In this document: piece by piece, positions 16,158 to 26,289 of the stretch
How positions within the stretch are numbered: the first letter of the stretch is position 1
How the letters are laid out: the number at the start of each line of letters is the position of its first letter
Assembly: GCA_900543755.1 (NCBI GenBank)
Contig: UQSP01000002.1
Location: 19,552 to 83,551, forward strand
Source: an uncultured Eubacteriales bacterium
GTDB lineage: Bacteria > Bacillota > Clostridia > Christensenellales > Pumilibacteraceae
DNA: 64,000 nt
Direction: 5' to 3'
The notes under the pieces: generated by a model
What the model saw: the letters and a program-made list of their open reading frames with translations, nothing else
What the model was told of the DNA's origin: nothing
Database searches by the model: none
Program-made: the position numbers and the translations under genes

Positions 16158-17351
16158 ATGAGCGAATACAGTACCAGAATGAACGGATTAAGCGGCTCCG
16201 CCACCCGCGAGATTTTAAAACTCACCGCTTTGCCCGAAATGATTTCCTTTGCGGGGGGACTTCCCGCGACCCAATGTCTGCCCGTAAAAGAAATACGTGA
16301 AATTACGGCGGATATATTAAGCGGGGCGGGGGCGACGGGCGCTTTGCAGTACGGACTCAGCGAAGGCGTTCCCGCGTTCAGGGAACAGCTTAAGGATTTT
16401 CTTTCGGACGTGGGGATAAAAGTAAGCTCCACCGATAATCTTTTCGTTGTGTCGGGCGGTCAGCAGGGCATTGACCTTATGTGCAAAGTCTTTCTTGACA
16501 AAGGCGACGTGGTGCTTGTCGAAAACCCTACATACCTTGCTTTTCTTCAGATTGCCGCCACTTACGAAGCGCGCGTCGTGGGAGTTGAGTCGGACAAGCA
16601 AGGGCTTGTGCTTTCTGACCTGGAAGAAAAAATCAAAAAGCACAAACCCAAGTTCATTTACGTCGTTCCCACTTTTTCCAATCCTACGGGAAGGTCATAT
16701 ACAGCCGAAAACCGCAGGGGAATAGCTTATCTTGCCGATAAGTACGGCGTTATGGTGCTGGAGGACGACCCTTATTCGCGATTGAGATTTACGGGCGATT
16801 TTGTTCCCGCGCTGAAAAGTTACGATATTTCGGACAAAGTGGTGTACGTCACAAGCTTTTCGAAAATTCTTTCCCCGGGGCTCAGAGTCGCAGTAATGGC
16901 GGGCGGTAAGGAAGTAATCCGTAAACTCGTCATTGCAAAACAGGGCACCGACCTTCATACGGCGTCGCTTTCCCAGCTTATCGCGTGCGAGTATCTTAAA
17001 CGCGGCTATCTTAAGCCCGATATTGAAAAAAGTCTGCCCGTTTACCGCACCCGCAAGGAAGCGATGACGCGCGCCCTTGACGAATTCATGCCCGAAGAAT
17101 TTCACCGTACCGACCCTGAGGGCGGACTGTTTATCTGGGGCGAGTTTTCCGTCCCCGTGGACGCGGGCAAATGTTTCGACGACGCGGTTAAACGCAACGT
17201 AGCATACGTTCCGGGCAGCGTGTTTTACGCGGACGGCAAGGGGCAAAACACTTTAAGATTAAACTATTCCAACGCCGACGAGGAAAAAATCCGTCGCGGC
17301 GTCAAGGCTTTAGGCGAAATGTTCAAGCAAAAAATATCGGAGGTTAAATAA
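16158..17351 (+). CDS. PLP-dependent aminotransferase, class I/II (2-aminoadipate type)
   Basis: 397 residues. Fold type I aminotransferase with ISFAGGLPA near the N-terminus, [25 protein letters not shown] (NPTG), [13 protein letters not shown] lysine in SFSKIL, and C-terminal LRLNYSN. This resembles the MocR/LysN-like aromatic or 2-aminoadipate transaminases without an HTH domain. It is encoded 8 bases before tyrS, so aromatic amino acid transamination is a reasonable guess, though substrate specificity cannot be read here. Confidence 0.85.
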   Translation: MSEYSTRMNGLSGSATREILKLTALPEMISFAGGLPATQCLPVKEIREITADILSGAGATGALQYGLSEGVPAFREQLKDFLSDVGIKVSSTDNLFVVSGGQQGIDLMCKVFLDKGDVVLVENPTYLAFLQIAATYEARVVGVESDKQGLVLSDLEEKIKKHKPKFIYVVPTFSNPTGRSYTAENRRGIAYLADKYGVMVLEDDPYSRLRFTGDFVPALKSYDISDKVVYVTSFSKILSPGLRVAVMAGGKEVIRKLVIAKQGTDLHTASLSQLIACEYLKRGYLKPDIEKSLPVYRTRKEAMTRALDEFMPEEFHRTDPEGGLFIWGEFSVPVDAGKCFDDAVKRNVAYVPGSVFYADGKGQNTLRLNYSNADEEKIRRGVKALGEMFKQKISEVK

Positions 17352-17359
17352 AATTCATC

Positions 17360-18583
17360 ATGGCAACTGCGGCAAAAAACGCATTCGACGTACTTAAGGA
17401 AAGAGGTTTTATCAAACAAACCGTTTACGAAGAAGATCTTTACGCCCAACTTGGAAAGGAAAGCACTCCTTTTTACGTGGGCTTTGACCCTACGGCAGAC
17501 AGCCTTCACATAGGGCATTATATACCCATCATGGCAATGGCTCATATGCAACGCGCGGGGCATAAACCCATCGCGCTTATCGGCGGCGGCACGGCCATGA
17601 TAGGCGACCCCAGCAACCGCACCGACATGCGCAAGATGATGACCAAGGAAACCATTGCCCACAACTGCGATGCTTTTCGCCGTCAGATGTCGCGCTTTCT
17701 CCGTTTCGAGGGGGAAAACGCCGCGATAATGGTTAACAACGGCGACTGGCTGCTTCACCTTAATTACGTGGACTTTCTGCGCGATATAGGCATAAACTTT
17801 TCGGTAAACAAAATGCTTACCGCCGAGTGTTTCAAAACCAGGCTGGAGCGCGGACTCAATTTTCTCGAGTTCAACTATATGCTGATGCAGGCGTACGACT
17901 TTCTGGTGCTTTACCGTAAATACGGCTGTAAACTTCAGATAGGCGGCAACGACCAGTGGTCCAACATTCTGGCGGGCGCCGACCTTATCAGAAGACTTGA
18001 GAGCGACGACGCCTACGCCATGACGTTTACACTTCTTGAAACCAGCGACGGTAAAAAAATGGGAAAGACTCAGAAGGGCGCGCTCTGGCTGGACCCCGAT
18101 AAAACCTCTCCGTACGAGTTCTATCAGTATTTCCGCAACGTGGAGGACGTAAAAGTGGAGGAGTGCCTTAAGCTTCTCACTTTCCTCGAACTCGACGAAA
18201 TAGCCGAACTCGTCAAGTATAAAGACGAACGCATTAACGCCGCAAAAGCACGTCTTGCTTACGAGGTTACTAAGCTTGTGCACGGCGAAGAGGAGGCCGA
18301 AAAAGCCAAAAAACAGGCGGAAGCCGCTTTTTCCAACAATGCCGAGGATATGCCGCACAAGGAGATAGACGCCACGGCGGACGCTTTGCTTGTGGACGCA
18401 ATGGTGCTTATCGGCGTTGCCTCGTCTAAAAGCGAAGCAAGACGGCTTGTCGAGGGCGGAGGAGTCAAAGTGGGCGACGTTAAAGCTGACAGCGTTGCGG
18501 CAAAACTAAGCGACTTCGGCGTAGAAAAGGAATTCGTTATTCACAAAGGTAAAAAAGTACACATAAGGGTAACGCTTAAATGA
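17360..18583 (+). CDS. tyrS: Tyrosyl-tRNA synthetase
   Basis: 407 residues. Class I core with the HIGH-type motif [21 protein letters not shown], and a KMSKS-like loop [14 protein letters not shown]-terminal S4 RNA-binding domain from about residue 340 ([23 protein letters not shown]). Charges tRNA-Tyr. No T-box leader is visible upstream; the gene appears to be transcribed from the aminotransferase gene. The SD (GGAGG) lies unusually far, 16 bases, before the ATG. The stop overlaps the next start. Confidence 0.96.
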   Translation: MATAAKNAFDVLKERGFIKQTVYEEDLYAQLGKESTPFYVGFDPTADSLHIGHYIPIMAMAHMQRAGHKPIALIGGGTAMIGDPSNRTDMRKMMTKETIAHNCDAFRRQMSRFLRFEGENAAIMVNNGDWLLHLNYVDFLRDIGINFSVNKMLTAECFKTRLERGLNFLEFNYMLMQAYDFLVLYRKYGCKLQIGGNDQWSNILAGADLIRRLESDDAYAMTFTLLETSDGKKMGKTQKGALWLDPDKTSPYEFYQYFRNVEDVKVEECLKLLTFLELDEIAELVKYKDERINAAKARLAYEVTKLVHGEEEAEKAKKQAEAAFSNNAEDMPHKEIDATADALLVDAMVLIGVASSKSEARRLVEGGGVKVGDVKADSVAAKLSDFGVEKEFVIHKGKKVHIRVTLK

Positions 18584-19215
18584 CGGGATTCGTTGCGGCG
18601 TGCGACTGTACGCTTGAAAGCGAAATAAAGCGCTCTAGGTTCATTGCCGTTGTCGCAAGGGTGCGCGACGAAGAGGAATTGTTTTCCCGCCTCGGGGAAA
18701 TAAGAAAGAAGTATTCGGACGCCACGCACGTCTGTTACGCCGCAATATTCGACCGCACGGGCAATGCCGCAAGATTTTCCGACGACGGCGAGCCTTCCGG
18801 TACGGCAGGTCAACCCATTCTGGAGGCGCTTAAAAAAAGCGGACTTAAAGAAACGCTTGTGGCGGTGGTGCGCTATTTCGGCGGCATAAAGCTGGGCGCG
18901 GGCGGACTTATAAGGGCGTATTCTTCGGCGGCGTCGGACGCGCTTTCCGCCGCGGATAAAATCGTTGCCCGCCCCATGGACGTCTATAAGCTTAAAACCG
19001 ATTTCGCGCACGCAAAACGTTTTACTGCGTTTGCGCTACGCAACGAAATAAGCATTGTTTATACCGAATACTCGGCGAAAGTGACTTTTACTCTTGCGGT
19101 AGAGTCCGGACGTAACGTATTGCCGATTTTAAGCGACGCGCTGCAAGCAAAACCCGACCTGGAATTTATCGAAACGCGTTTCATCGAGCGTCCCGAAACG
19201 GAAAAATCGGTATAA
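18580..19215 (+). CDS. YigZ/IMPACT family protein
   Basis: 211 residues. The UPF0029 domain has [34 protein letters not shown] and [19 protein letters not shown], all hallmarks of the IMPACT/YigZ family. The C-terminal domain (about 135-205) has an EF-G domain V-like shape. The role is not settled; the eukaryotic homologue inhibits Gcn2, and bacterial members are suspected translation-related factors. Coupled to tyrS by a 4-base overlap. Confidence 0.9.
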   Translation: MTGFVAACDCTLESEIKRSRFIAVVARVRDEEELFSRLGEIRKKYSDATHVCYAAIFDRTGNAARFSDDGEPSGTAGQPILEALKKSGLKETLVAVVRYFGGIKLGAGGLIRAYSSAASDALSAADKIVARPMDVYKLKTDFAHAKRFTAFALRNEISIVYTEYSAKVTFTLAVESGRNVLPILSDALQAKPDLEFIETRFIERPETEKSV

Positions 19216-19286
19216 GGACAAAATTAAACGAAAGCCTTCAGAACATAAAAAATCTTCGTAAAATAATCGCAAAGGAGAATTCAGAA

Positions 19287-20552
19287 ATGAGCAAGATAGA
19301 AACCAAGTGCGTACAGGCGGGGTACACTCCTAAAAACGGCGAGCCGAGAGTGCTTCCCGTTGCCATGAGCACCACGTTTAAATACGAATCCACCAAAGAA
19401 GTGGGCGACCTGTTCGACCTTAAGGAAGAGGGATTTTTCTACACAAGGCTGGCAAATCCCACTGTTGCGGCTGTGGAAACTAAAATCGCGGCATTGGAAG
19501 GGGGCGTCGGCGCGATGATGACTTCGGCGGGGCAGGCGGCCACGCTTATATCGATACTGAACATAGCTTCCGCGGGCGACCACGTTGTTTCTTCCATCGA
19601 CATATACGGCGGAACGACCAACCTGCTTGCCGTTACGCTTAAAAAGATGGGCGTCGACGTCACGCTTATGAAATTCGACGACCTCGCGGCGGTGGAAAAG
19701 GCTATCAGACCCAATACCAAAGCCATTTTCGGAGAAACTCTTGCCAATCCCGCGCTGGAAGTACTCGATATACAAAATCTCGCGAAACTTGCGCACAAGC
19801 ACGGCATACCTCTTATCGTGGACAACACGTTTGCCACGCCTTACCTGTGCCGTCCGTTCGAGTGGGGCGCGGATATAGTAATTCATTCTACGTCCAAATA
19901 CATCGACGGACACGCCATGGCTTTAGGCGGAGTCATAATCGACAGCGGAAATTTCGACTGGGAAAAAAGCGGCAAGTTCGATTGCCTTACTAAGCCCGAC
20001 GAAAGCTATCACGGCTTAAGCTACACCAAGACTTTCGGTAAAGCCGCGTTTATAACCAAAGCGCGCGTACAGCTTATGCGCGACCTCGGCTCTGCAATCA
20101 GCCCGATGAACGCCTTTTTAACCAACGTGGGACTGGAAACACTTGCGCTGAGAATGAAGCGTCACAGCGAAAACGCGCTTAAAGTAGCGGAGTATCTTTC
20201 CGCACATCCGAAGGTTAAATCGGTAAAATACCCCGGGCTTAAATCCGACCCCAATTACCAAAAGTGCCATAAGTACATGGGCGGCAAAGCAAGCGGAGTT
20301 ATCACGTTCGAGCTTAATTCCTACGACGCGTGCGTAAGGTTTATGGACTCGCTTAAGCTTGCCTGCATAGTGGTGCACGTTGCTGACGTAAGAACGGGCG
20401 TGCTTCATCCCGCATCCAGCACTCACCGCCAGCTTACCGCGGAGCAGCTTATCGAAGGCGGAATTTCCAAGGAAACCATACGTTTCAGCGTAGGTATAGA
20501 AAACGTCGACGACATTATCGCGGATATCGCGCAGGCGCTTGTAAACGCATAA
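19287..20552 (+). CDS. metY: O-acetylhomoserine sulfhydrylase
   Basis: 421 residues, the length of MetY rather than the ~380 of MetB/MetC. Cys/Met metabolism PLP enzyme with YTRLANPT, EALEGG-like ALEGGVGAM, the PLP lysine in HSTSKYIDGHAMALGG and the insertion after it (IIDSGNFDWEKS) typical of O-acetylhomoserine (thiol)-lyases. Makes homocysteine from O-acetylhomoserine and sulfide. SD AAAGGAGA before the ATG. No S-box or T-box seen in the 70 bases upstream. Confidence 0.9.
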   Translation: MSKIETKCVQAGYTPKNGEPRVLPVAMSTTFKYESTKEVGDLFDLKEEGFFYTRLANPTVAAVETKIAALEGGVGAMMTSAGQAATLISILNIASAGDHVVSSIDIYGGTTNLLAVTLKKMGVDVTLMKFDDLAAVEKAIRPNTKAIFGETLANPALEVLDIQNLAKLAHKHGIPLIVDNTFATPYLCRPFEWGADIVIHSTSKYIDGHAMALGGVIIDSGNFDWEKSGKFDCLTKPDESYHGLSYTKTFGKAAFITKARVQLMRDLGSAISPMNAFLTNVGLETLALRMKRHSENALKVAEYLSAHPKVKSVKYPGLKSDPNYQKCHKYMGGKASGVITFELNSYDACVRFMDSLKLACIVVHVADVRTGVLHPASSTHRQLTAEQLIEGGISKETIRFSVGIENVDDIIADIAQALVNA

Positions 20553-20601
20553 GGCTTTTGATTTTTTAACATCAATCAATGATTTTTAGCAGAGGTAGAA
20601 T

Positions 20602-21657
20602 TTGAACAACATACAAAACATCCTTTTGACCGTCAAAGAGAAAACGGGTATCGAAAGCGCGTTGTATTCCGCGTTCGGGGAAATAATTTTTTCCACGACT
20701 TCGCAGGATATCGGGTTTTCGTTGCCGGCTGCGGATTTGTTCAAAGGTAACGTCGCGTCTTGCGACGGCAGGACGTATTTGCGCGTTCATCAGCAATCGG
20801 GCAATTTTTACGTCGTATTAATCGGCGACGGCAAAGAATCGGAAAATTACGCATTTTTTATCGAAACTCTTATCGGCAACGATGAAGAGCGTTTCCGCAA
20901 CGATATGGACGTGTCGGAAAAATTACGTCTGCTTCTCGCGGGGGAATTAAGCAGCGTCCAGCGTAATATGTTGCGCGCGTATTTTTCGGACGTGAAGTTC
21001 AATCATTTCATGTTGTCGCTTGTCACGGCTTCGGCAGATATGCAGCCGGGGCTGAAACAATTCCTTTCCACGGTTGCGGATAAAAGGGACTACATCGTAC
21101 CCATGGACGAGCGCACAATAGTTTTCTTCAGATACGTCAGCGAAGACAGCGACGAATATCGCTCCGCAAACGAATTTGCCTCTATTTTATACGAAAACAT
21201 CAAGGAAGAGCTTCGCATCGACCTGATAATTTCCACGGGCGGCACTATCCGCTCTTTCCACGAATTGGTCGTGAGTTACGAAAAAGTAATTTTCACCTAT
21301 AAGTTCGGACGTCTTCTCAACCCCGGTTGCAACGTGTATTCCTATAAGGATTACGTGCTTATAAGGCTTTTGTCTGATATTCCGAAACCTCTTTTAATCA
21401 AATATTTCGACGGTCTTATCGAAAAAAACGGCAACGACGTCATATCCGACGAGGAGCTTATGGACACCGCCGAAGAGTTTATGAAAAACTCGCTTAACAT
21501 TTCCGAAACCAGCAGAAACATGTATATTCACCGCAACACGCTTATTTACCGTCTGGACAAAATCGAAAAGGAAATGGGGCTTAACCTTAGAAACTTCAGC
21601 GACGCGATTACTTTCAGACTTATTAATATTCTCAACACGCTTATCAAAGGAGAGTAA
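20602..21657 (+). CDS. PucR/CdaR-type transcriptional regulator
   Basis: 351 residues. The C-terminal 70 residues form the PucR-type helix-turn-helix (FMKNSLNISETSRNMYIHRNT... then TLIYRLDKIEKEMGLNLRNF). The middle is a GGDEF-like CdaR region without catalytic residues, and the N-terminus is a probable sensor domain. Such regulators activate nearby catabolic genes. It starts at TTG 20602 (SD GAGG 7 bases upstream) and is followed after 3 bases by the malic enzyme gene, so the two are cotranscribed and control of malate metabolism is a plausible role. Confidence 0.82.
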   Translation: MNNIQNILLTVKEKTGIESALYSAFGEIIFSTTSQDIGFSLPAADLFKGNVASCDGRTYLRVHQQSGNFYVVLIGDGKESENYAFFIETLIGNDEERFRNDMDVSEKLRLLLAGELSSVQRNMLRAYFSDVKFNHFMLSLVTASADMQPGLKQFLSTVADKRDYIVPMDERTIVFFRYVSEDSDEYRSANEFASILYENIKEELRIDLIISTGGTIRSFHELVVSYEKVIFTYKFGRLLNPGCNVYSYKDYVLIRLLSDIPKPLLIKYFDGLIEKNGNDVISDEELMDTAEEFMKNSLNISETSRNMYIHRNTLIYRLDKIEKEMGLNLRNFSDAITFRLINILNTLIKGE

Positions 21658-21660
21658 TAC

Positions 21661-22833
21661 ATGGACTACAATAAAAAAGCTATCGAGATGCACGCGAAAT
21701 GGCAGGGGAAAATAGAGGTTGTCCCCAGATGCGAAATTAACGGCCGCGACGACCTTTCCGTCGCGTATACTCCGGGCGTGGCGCGTCCCTGCGTGGAAAT
21801 CCGCGACAATCCCGACCTCAGCTATACATACACAAGACGCGGTAACATGGTTGCAGTCATAAGCGACGGAAGCGCCGTTTTGGGACTGGGGAACATCGGC
21901 GCGCTTGCCGCCATGCCCGTCATGGAAGGAAAATGCGTGCTTTTCAAACGTTTCGGCGGCGTAGACGCGTTCCCCATTGTGTTAAATGCTCAGGACACGG
22001 ACGAAATAGTCAAAACCGTCGCCGCGATAGCACCGTCATTCGGCGGAATCAATCTCGAAGATATATCCGCGCCCCGCTGTTTCGAGGTGGAGGAACGCCT
22101 TAAATCAATGCTCGATATTCCCGTTTTTCACGACGATCAGCACGGAACGGCTGTCGTGGTGCTTGCGGCGGTATTAAACTCTCTCCGACTTACGGGCAAG
22201 AGGATAGAAGACCTTAAAATCTGTCTTTCGGGACCGGGTGCGGCAGGTACCGCTATTACGGAACTGCTTATAAAATGCGGAGTAAAGGAAGTTATTCTTT
22301 CCGATAAGGACGGCATAATTTACGACGGAAAAGAGGGGCTGGATTTCAAAAAGCGCGAGCTTGCAAAAATAACCAACTTTTCCAAAATTAAAGGCGGTCT
22401 TAAAGAAGCTATTGTCGGCGCGGACGTTTTCGTAGGCGTAAGCGCACCGGGAATTTTAACCGAGGACATGATAAAAACCATGGCGGACAAAGCCGTAGTT
22501 TTCGCCATGGCAAATCCCGAACCCGAAATCTATCCCGACAAAGCGCTTGCCGCAGGTGCTTTTATTTCAGGAACGGGAAGAAGCGATTTTCCCAATCAGG
22601 TAAACAACGTTCTTGCTTTCCCGGGTATTTTCAAAGGCGCGCTTAAAGTGCGTGCAAAAGCGATAAGCGATAATATGAAGATAGCGGCGGCAAAAGCGCT
22701 TGCGTCGCTTATTTCCGACGAGGAAATCCGTCCTGATTACGTTTTGCCTTCGTCGCTTGACCCGCGTGCCGCCGACGCCGTTGCCGACGCCGTTGCCGCC
22801 GCAGCCGTAAAAGAAGGGCTTAACCGAATTTAA
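21661..22833 (+). CDS. NAD(P)-dependent malic enzyme
   Basis: 390 residues, the short bacterial malic enzyme. It has the Tyr-containing YTPGVARPC, GNIGALAAMPVMEGKCVLFK with the catalytic lysine, EDISAPRCFEVEERL, PVFHDDQHGTAVV (metal-binding Asp), and a Rossmann motif SGPGAAGTAI. Decarboxylates malate to pyruvate with NAD(P)+. There is no phosphotransacetylase fusion. Sits directly behind the PucR-type regulator. Confidence 0.93.
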   Translation: MDYNKKAIEMHAKWQGKIEVVPRCEINGRDDLSVAYTPGVARPCVEIRDNPDLSYTYTRRGNMVAVISDGSAVLGLGNIGALAAMPVMEGKCVLFKRFGGVDAFPIVLNAQDTDEIVKTVAAIAPSFGGINLEDISAPRCFEVEERLKSMLDIPVFHDDQHGTAVVVLAAVLNSLRLTGKRIEDLKICLSGPGAAGTAITELLIKCGVKEVILSDKDGIIYDGKEGLDFKKRELAKITNFSKIKGGLKEAIVGADVFVGVSAPGILTEDMIKTMADKAVVFAMANPEPEIYPDKALAAGAFISGTGRSDFPNQVNNVLAFPGIFKGALKVRAKAISDNMKIAAAKALASLISDEEIRPDYVLPSSLDPRAADAVADAVAAAAVKEGLNRI

Positions 22834-23016
22834 AATCGCAGGCAAAAAAGTCGGGCGGATTCAGCATATCCGATAAGTGTTTATAAAAAGTTTTGTCTTT
22901 ATGCAACGTTTTTTTTGCTTTTTTCGCCTGTATTTTAAAAGCAAGCGGCATTAATAAAAAACCGAGCAAAATTTATAAAAACACGGCGCAAAACCAACGG
23001 AGGAGAAAAATAACTC

Positions 23017-23337
23017 CTAACGTTTTTTTGCCCCGAAATATTTGGTAAGTTTACCTAAAATATCGTCGTTTATAAAGCCGAGCACGGGTGTAAACCCTTC
23101 GGCTTTCTTTTTTTGTTTATCACGGTCTTTAAGCGCGTTGCTTAATACTGCTGCCATTTCGGGCGAGCCCCCTTCTTTTTTTAAAAGCGTGCTTAAAATA
23201 TCCGCTTCGGAAGGTTTTTCGCCCTTACTCATCATTTTCATGAACGCGTAAGCGGTATCGTCGCCTTTATCGGCGGTATCGCTGTTTTTGTTACCTCTGT
23301 TCATGAAAAGCAGCGGAAGTAAGGAACCGAGGTCCAT
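23017..23337 (-). CDS. Small protein of unknown function
   Basis: 106 residues on the minus strand, with an excellent SD (AAGGAGG) about 13 bases before the ATG at 23337, which makes it credible as a gene. It starts with a hydrophobic patch (MDLGSLLPLLFMNR), continues with a low-complexity NKNSDTADKGDD region, and has two helical blocks (EADILSTLLKKEGGSPEMAAVLSNAL; FINDDILGKLTKYFG). No family recognised. It faces the next small gene across a 128-base region with a palindrome. Confidence 0.7.
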   Translation of the reverse strand: MDLGSLLPLLFMNRGNKNSDTADKGDDTAYAFMKMMSKGEKPSEADILSTLLKKEGGSPEMAAVLSNALKDRDKQKKKAEGFTPVLGFINDDILGKLTKYFGAKKR

Positions 23338-23389
23338 CTATGTAATTACCTCCTTTTGTGCTTTTTAAAAGTAGGCGGGCACATTTTAA

Positions 23390-23405
23390 TATATGCCGGC
23401 ATATA
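23390..23405. repeat. 16-bp perfect palindrome in a divergent intergenic region
   Basis: TATATGCCGGCATATA is its own reverse complement and lies near the middle of the 128-base region between two divergent small genes. The shape and location suit an operator for a dimeric regulator or a restriction of both promoters; no regulator is identified. Confidence 0.6.
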
Positions 23406-23465
23406 AATAAAAGTACCTTTATGCCTTTGCGATAAAAGGAATATCCGTAAAAAGGAGAAAAAATC

Positions 23466-23753
23466 ATGAGAAATCTTAGGGGCTTTAACTCCGGCGGCAA
23501 AAAGAACGAGGAGCTTAAAGAGGAAATGCTTAAAAATTACGGAGTAGGCAAGGACGCTTTCGAAAAGTATTCTTCCATGGACGAGGACGCGCTTATTTCG
23601 GAACTTATCAAAAACGTAGCTGCTTCCAAAGCGGACGGAAGCTATGACCCTCAGAAAATGACTGCGTTCATCAACGCCGTTTCGCCCTCGCTTACTCCCG
23701 AACAGCGAGAAAAACTTAACAACGTCATAAGGATAATCAACGGTGGAATGTAA
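23466..23753 (+). CDS. Small helical protein of unknown function
   Basis: 95 residues. ATG start with AAAAAGGAGAA upstream. The sequence is nearly all amphipathic helix (EELKEEMLKNYGVGKDAFEKY; DEDALISELIKNVAASKADG; MTAFINAVSPSLTPEQREKL), reminiscent in style of the opposite-strand protein, with no signal peptide, membrane segment or known motif. It overlaps the following subtilase gene by 11 bases, so the two are coupled; it could be a partner, inhibitor or substrate of that protease. Confidence 0.75.
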   Translation: MRNLRGFNSGGKKNEELKEEMLKNYGVGKDAFEKYSSMDEDALISELIKNVAASKADGSYDPQKMTAFINAVSPSLTPEQREKLNNVIRIINGGM

Positions 23754-24867
23754 CGGCTCCTGCACGCGGCTTACCGCAAACGGCAACGGCGAAGTAAAAT
23801 GTATCGTGCTTGCATACAGCTTTTCGGAAGCCAAACGCGGTCTTATGCCGTACGCGTCAAGCATAGTCAGAAGTTATCCCTTTATTTCGGCGTTCGGCGC
23901 TCAGGTAAACGTCCATAGATTACACGACCTTACAAGACTTCCTTTCGTAAAAGCGGTTGCGGCGCATACCACGGTTACGGCATTATCGGACGGATATGTT
24001 TTTCCGCCGCAAGGATATGTCCCCGGATACATACCGCATAAAGCCAAGTCGGGCCGCGGAATAAACGTTGCGGTTATCGATACCGGCGTAAAACCGCACC
24101 TTGATTTTACCATGCCGCAAAACAGACTTGTCAGGTTCGAAGATTTTTTATCGGGCGCTAGTATGCCTTACGACGACAACGGTCACGGCACGGCAGTTTC
24201 GGGAATACTTCTCGGCAACGGTCTTGTTTCACACGGAGTTTATTGCGGAGCGGCACCCAAGGCAGGGCTTATATCGCTTAAAGCAATGAATAAAAAAGGC
24301 GAAGGCTCGGCGTTTCACATTCTGGAGGCAATGCAGTGGATTTTCGACAACCGCGAAAAATATGCGATAAAAGTAGCGTGTATGTCATTCGGTACCGAAC
24401 CTCTTGAGGAAAACGACCCGCTCGTGCTGGGGGCGGAGGCGCTTTGGCGCAGCGGAGTGGTAGTTGTAGCCAGCGCGGGCAATTCGGGTCCCAAAACCGA
24501 TACCGTGACTTCGCCCGGCATTTGCCCCGAAATCATAACAGTGGGTGCGGCGGGTTTTCGCGGCAGGGAGGCGTATGTCCCCGATTTTTCCAGCCGCGGA
24601 AGAGAAGATGACGTAATTAAACCCGAGCTCATCGCGCCGGGGGTTGATATAAATTGCTGTTCCAACGCCGACCACTATATGATTTTAAGCGGCACAAGCA
24701 TGGCGGCGCCCGTGGTTGCAGGATATTGCGCGGATATTTTGTCCGTCCATCCCGAGTATACGCCCGATAAAGTCAAGGAAATTTTAATCGAAAACGCCGT
24801 TAAAGTTTCCGCACCGCCGCTTTCGGCAGGTTACGGACTGGCGCGCCTGCCTGACGATTATGCTTAA
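23743..24867 (+). CDS. Cytoplasmic subtilisin-like serine protease (S8)
   Basis: 374 residues. Catalytic triad in order: Asp in VAVIDTGVKPH, His in DDNGHGTAVSG and Ser in SGTSMAAPVVAG; the oxyanion Asn is in VVASAGNSGPKT. The ~100 residues before the catalytic domain resemble a short intramolecular propeptide, but there is no signal peptide, so the enzyme is likely intracellular like AprX/Isp. GTG start at 23743, overlapping the preceding small gene. Followed by a bidirectional terminator. Confidence 0.88.
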   Translation: MECNGSCTRLTANGNGEVKCIVLAYSFSEAKRGLMPYASSIVRSYPFISAFGAQVNVHRLHDLTRLPFVKAVAAHTTVTALSDGYVFPPQGYVPGYIPHKAKSGRGINVAVIDTGVKPHLDFTMPQNRLVRFEDFLSGASMPYDDNGHGTAVSGILLGNGLVSHGVYCGAAPKAGLISLKAMNKKGEGSAFHILEAMQWIFDNREKYAIKVACMSFGTEPLEENDPLVLGAEALWRSGVVVVASAGNSGPKTDTVTSPGICPEIITVGAAGFRGREAYVPDFSSRGREDDVIKPELIAPGVDINCCSNADHYMILSGTSMAAPVVAGYCADILSVHPEYTPDKVKEILIENAVKVSAPPLSAGYGLARLPDDYA

Positions 24868-24921
24868 ACAAGCGATTAAATCTTAAAATTCGTTTCAAAA
24901 ACCCGTAAATCCGAGTTCCGT

Positions 24922-24952
24922 AAAAAACCGTTTCATTCCGAATCGGTTTTTT
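24922..24952 (+). terminator. Terminator after the subtilase gene
   Basis: AAAAAACCG / CGGTTTTTT hairpin with T-tract, symmetrical enough to work on both strands. Confidence 0.75.
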
Positions 24953-24998
24953 GCTTGCGCGCATAATGACTTATTCTTAAACTTGCGTCAAACGTTGA

Positions 24999-25036
24999 CA
25001 AAAAGCAGTCTTACTTCGATTCGGTAAAACTGCTTT
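24999..25036 (-). terminator. Terminator of the cysteine desulfurase-like gene
   Basis: Read on the minus strand, AAAGCAGT-TTTAC pairs with GTAAG-ACTGCTTT, followed by TTTGTC. It lies 33 bases beyond the stop of the minus-strand gene. Confidence 0.7.
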
Positions 25037-25068
25037 ATGAATTTATTATAAAAATTTCGCGGCGGTTT

Positions 25069-26208
25069 CTACTGCGCGGCGATTTCCCTTATCGCTTTAA
25101 GGAAGAATTTTACTTCGCCCGCCGTGTTGTCGCACCCCAGCGAAACCCTTACCGCTCCGCTTTTAAGCGTACCCATGGCTTCGTGAATGAGCGGCGCGCA
25201 ATGCAGTCCCGCACGCACGCAAATATCGTATTCGGCGGCAAGAACGTCGCCTACGCTTTCCGACTTTGCTCCCGTTACGTTAAACGCGATTATGCCGCTT
25301 AAAGCATTGAGGGGCGAAAGAATTTTGATTCCGTCCGTATTTTCAAGCCCTTTTCTTAAAAGCATGGACAATTCGTTGACGGTTTCGCGGTTTTTCAGTT
25401 CGTTTTTTCTGCACCAGGAAATTGCCGCGCAAAGTCCCGCTATGGCAGGAGTGGGCAAAGTACCCGTTTCAAATCCTTCGGGAAAATCTGTCGGCTGACT
25501 AAGCCTAATAGACTCCGTTCCCGTGCCGCCGAATTTTATCGGCCGCAGGGATTTTCTCGCCCGTTCACCCACGGCAAGCACGCCCACGCCCTGAGGCGCA
25601 TGCAAGCCTTTGTGCGGCGCAACCGCCATAAGGTCAATATTCGCGCTTTGCATGTCTATGTCAAGGTAGCCCGCGCTTTGTGCCGCGTCCACAAGAAAAA
25701 TTATGTCCTTTTTTCGGCAGATTTTGCCTATTTCGGCAACGGGAGCAATGGCGCCCGTAACGTTTGAAACGTGATTGACGATAACCAATCGCGTCTTTTC
25801 GTTTATAAGGCTTTCTATCGAATCCGCGGTTATTACTCCGTTTTTATCGGGCATCGCCACGGAAAGAGTTACTTTTCCTCTTGACTTAAGTTCGTACAAC
25901 GGACGTAAAACGCTGTTATGCTCGAACGCCGTGGTGACTACGTGTCCGCCGTTCGTAAGAGTGCCCAAAACGGCAAGGTTAAGCGCACCCGAGCAGTTGT
26001 CCGTAAATATTATGCCGTCGCTGTCTTTAAGCCCTAAAAAGTTTGCGCATTTTTCCCGCGCGGCAAAAACAAGAGCCGCGGCTTTTACTGCGGCGGGGTG
26101 ACCGCTTCTTCCGGGATTGGCGCTTAAAAACTCAAGAGCGTTTTTCACGGCGTTTACTACGCAGGGCGGCTTGTAAAAAGAACTTGCAGAGTTATCCAGG
26201 TATATCAT
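25069..26208 (-). CDS. Cysteine desulfurase-like class V aminotransferase
   Basis: 379 residues. NifS-type fold with IYLDNSASS at the start, TTAFEHNSVLRPL, VDAAQSAGY, PLP lysine in VAPHKGLHAPQGVG and a catalytic-type cysteine in CVRAGLHCAPLIHE. This is the subgroup of desulfurase-like enzymes commonly found beside small Se/S carrier genes and not the IscS of Fe-S assembly. A DUF3343-type carrier gene is encoded divergently 81 bases away. It may transfer sulfur or selenium from cysteine/selenocysteine to that partner. Confidence 0.87.
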   Translation of the reverse strand: MIYLDNSASSFYKPPCVVNAVKNALEFLSANPGRSGHPAAVKAAALVFAAREKCANFLGLKDSDGIIFTDNCSGALNLAVLGTLTNGGHVVTTAFEHNSVLRPLYELKSRGKVTLSVAMPDKNGVITADSIESLINEKTRLVIVNHVSNVTGAIAPVAEIGKICRKKDIIFLVDAAQSAGYLDIDMQSANIDLMAVAPHKGLHAPQGVGVLAVGERARKSLRPIKFGGTGTESIRLSQPTDFPEGFETGTLPTPAIAGLCAAISWCRKNELKNRETVNELSMLLRKGLENTDGIKILSPLNALSGIIAFNVTGAKSESVGDVLAAEYDICVRAGLHCAPLIHEAMGTLKSGAVRVSLGCDNTAGEVKFFLKAIREIAAQ

Positions 26209-26289
26209 AAAATCTCACACCGATAATTTAAAATTAATATACTATATTATACGAATGAAATCCGTGTAAATTACCAAAGGAAAATAATT

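Noticed and set aside
17264..18358. 364-codon open frame antisense to tyrS
   Set aside because: It lies over tyrS, a certain gene, and has no SD or recognisable domain; a shadow of codon usage.
19216..19286. Possible S-box or T-box before metY
   Set aside because: Only 71 bases with no conserved T-box or S-box elements.
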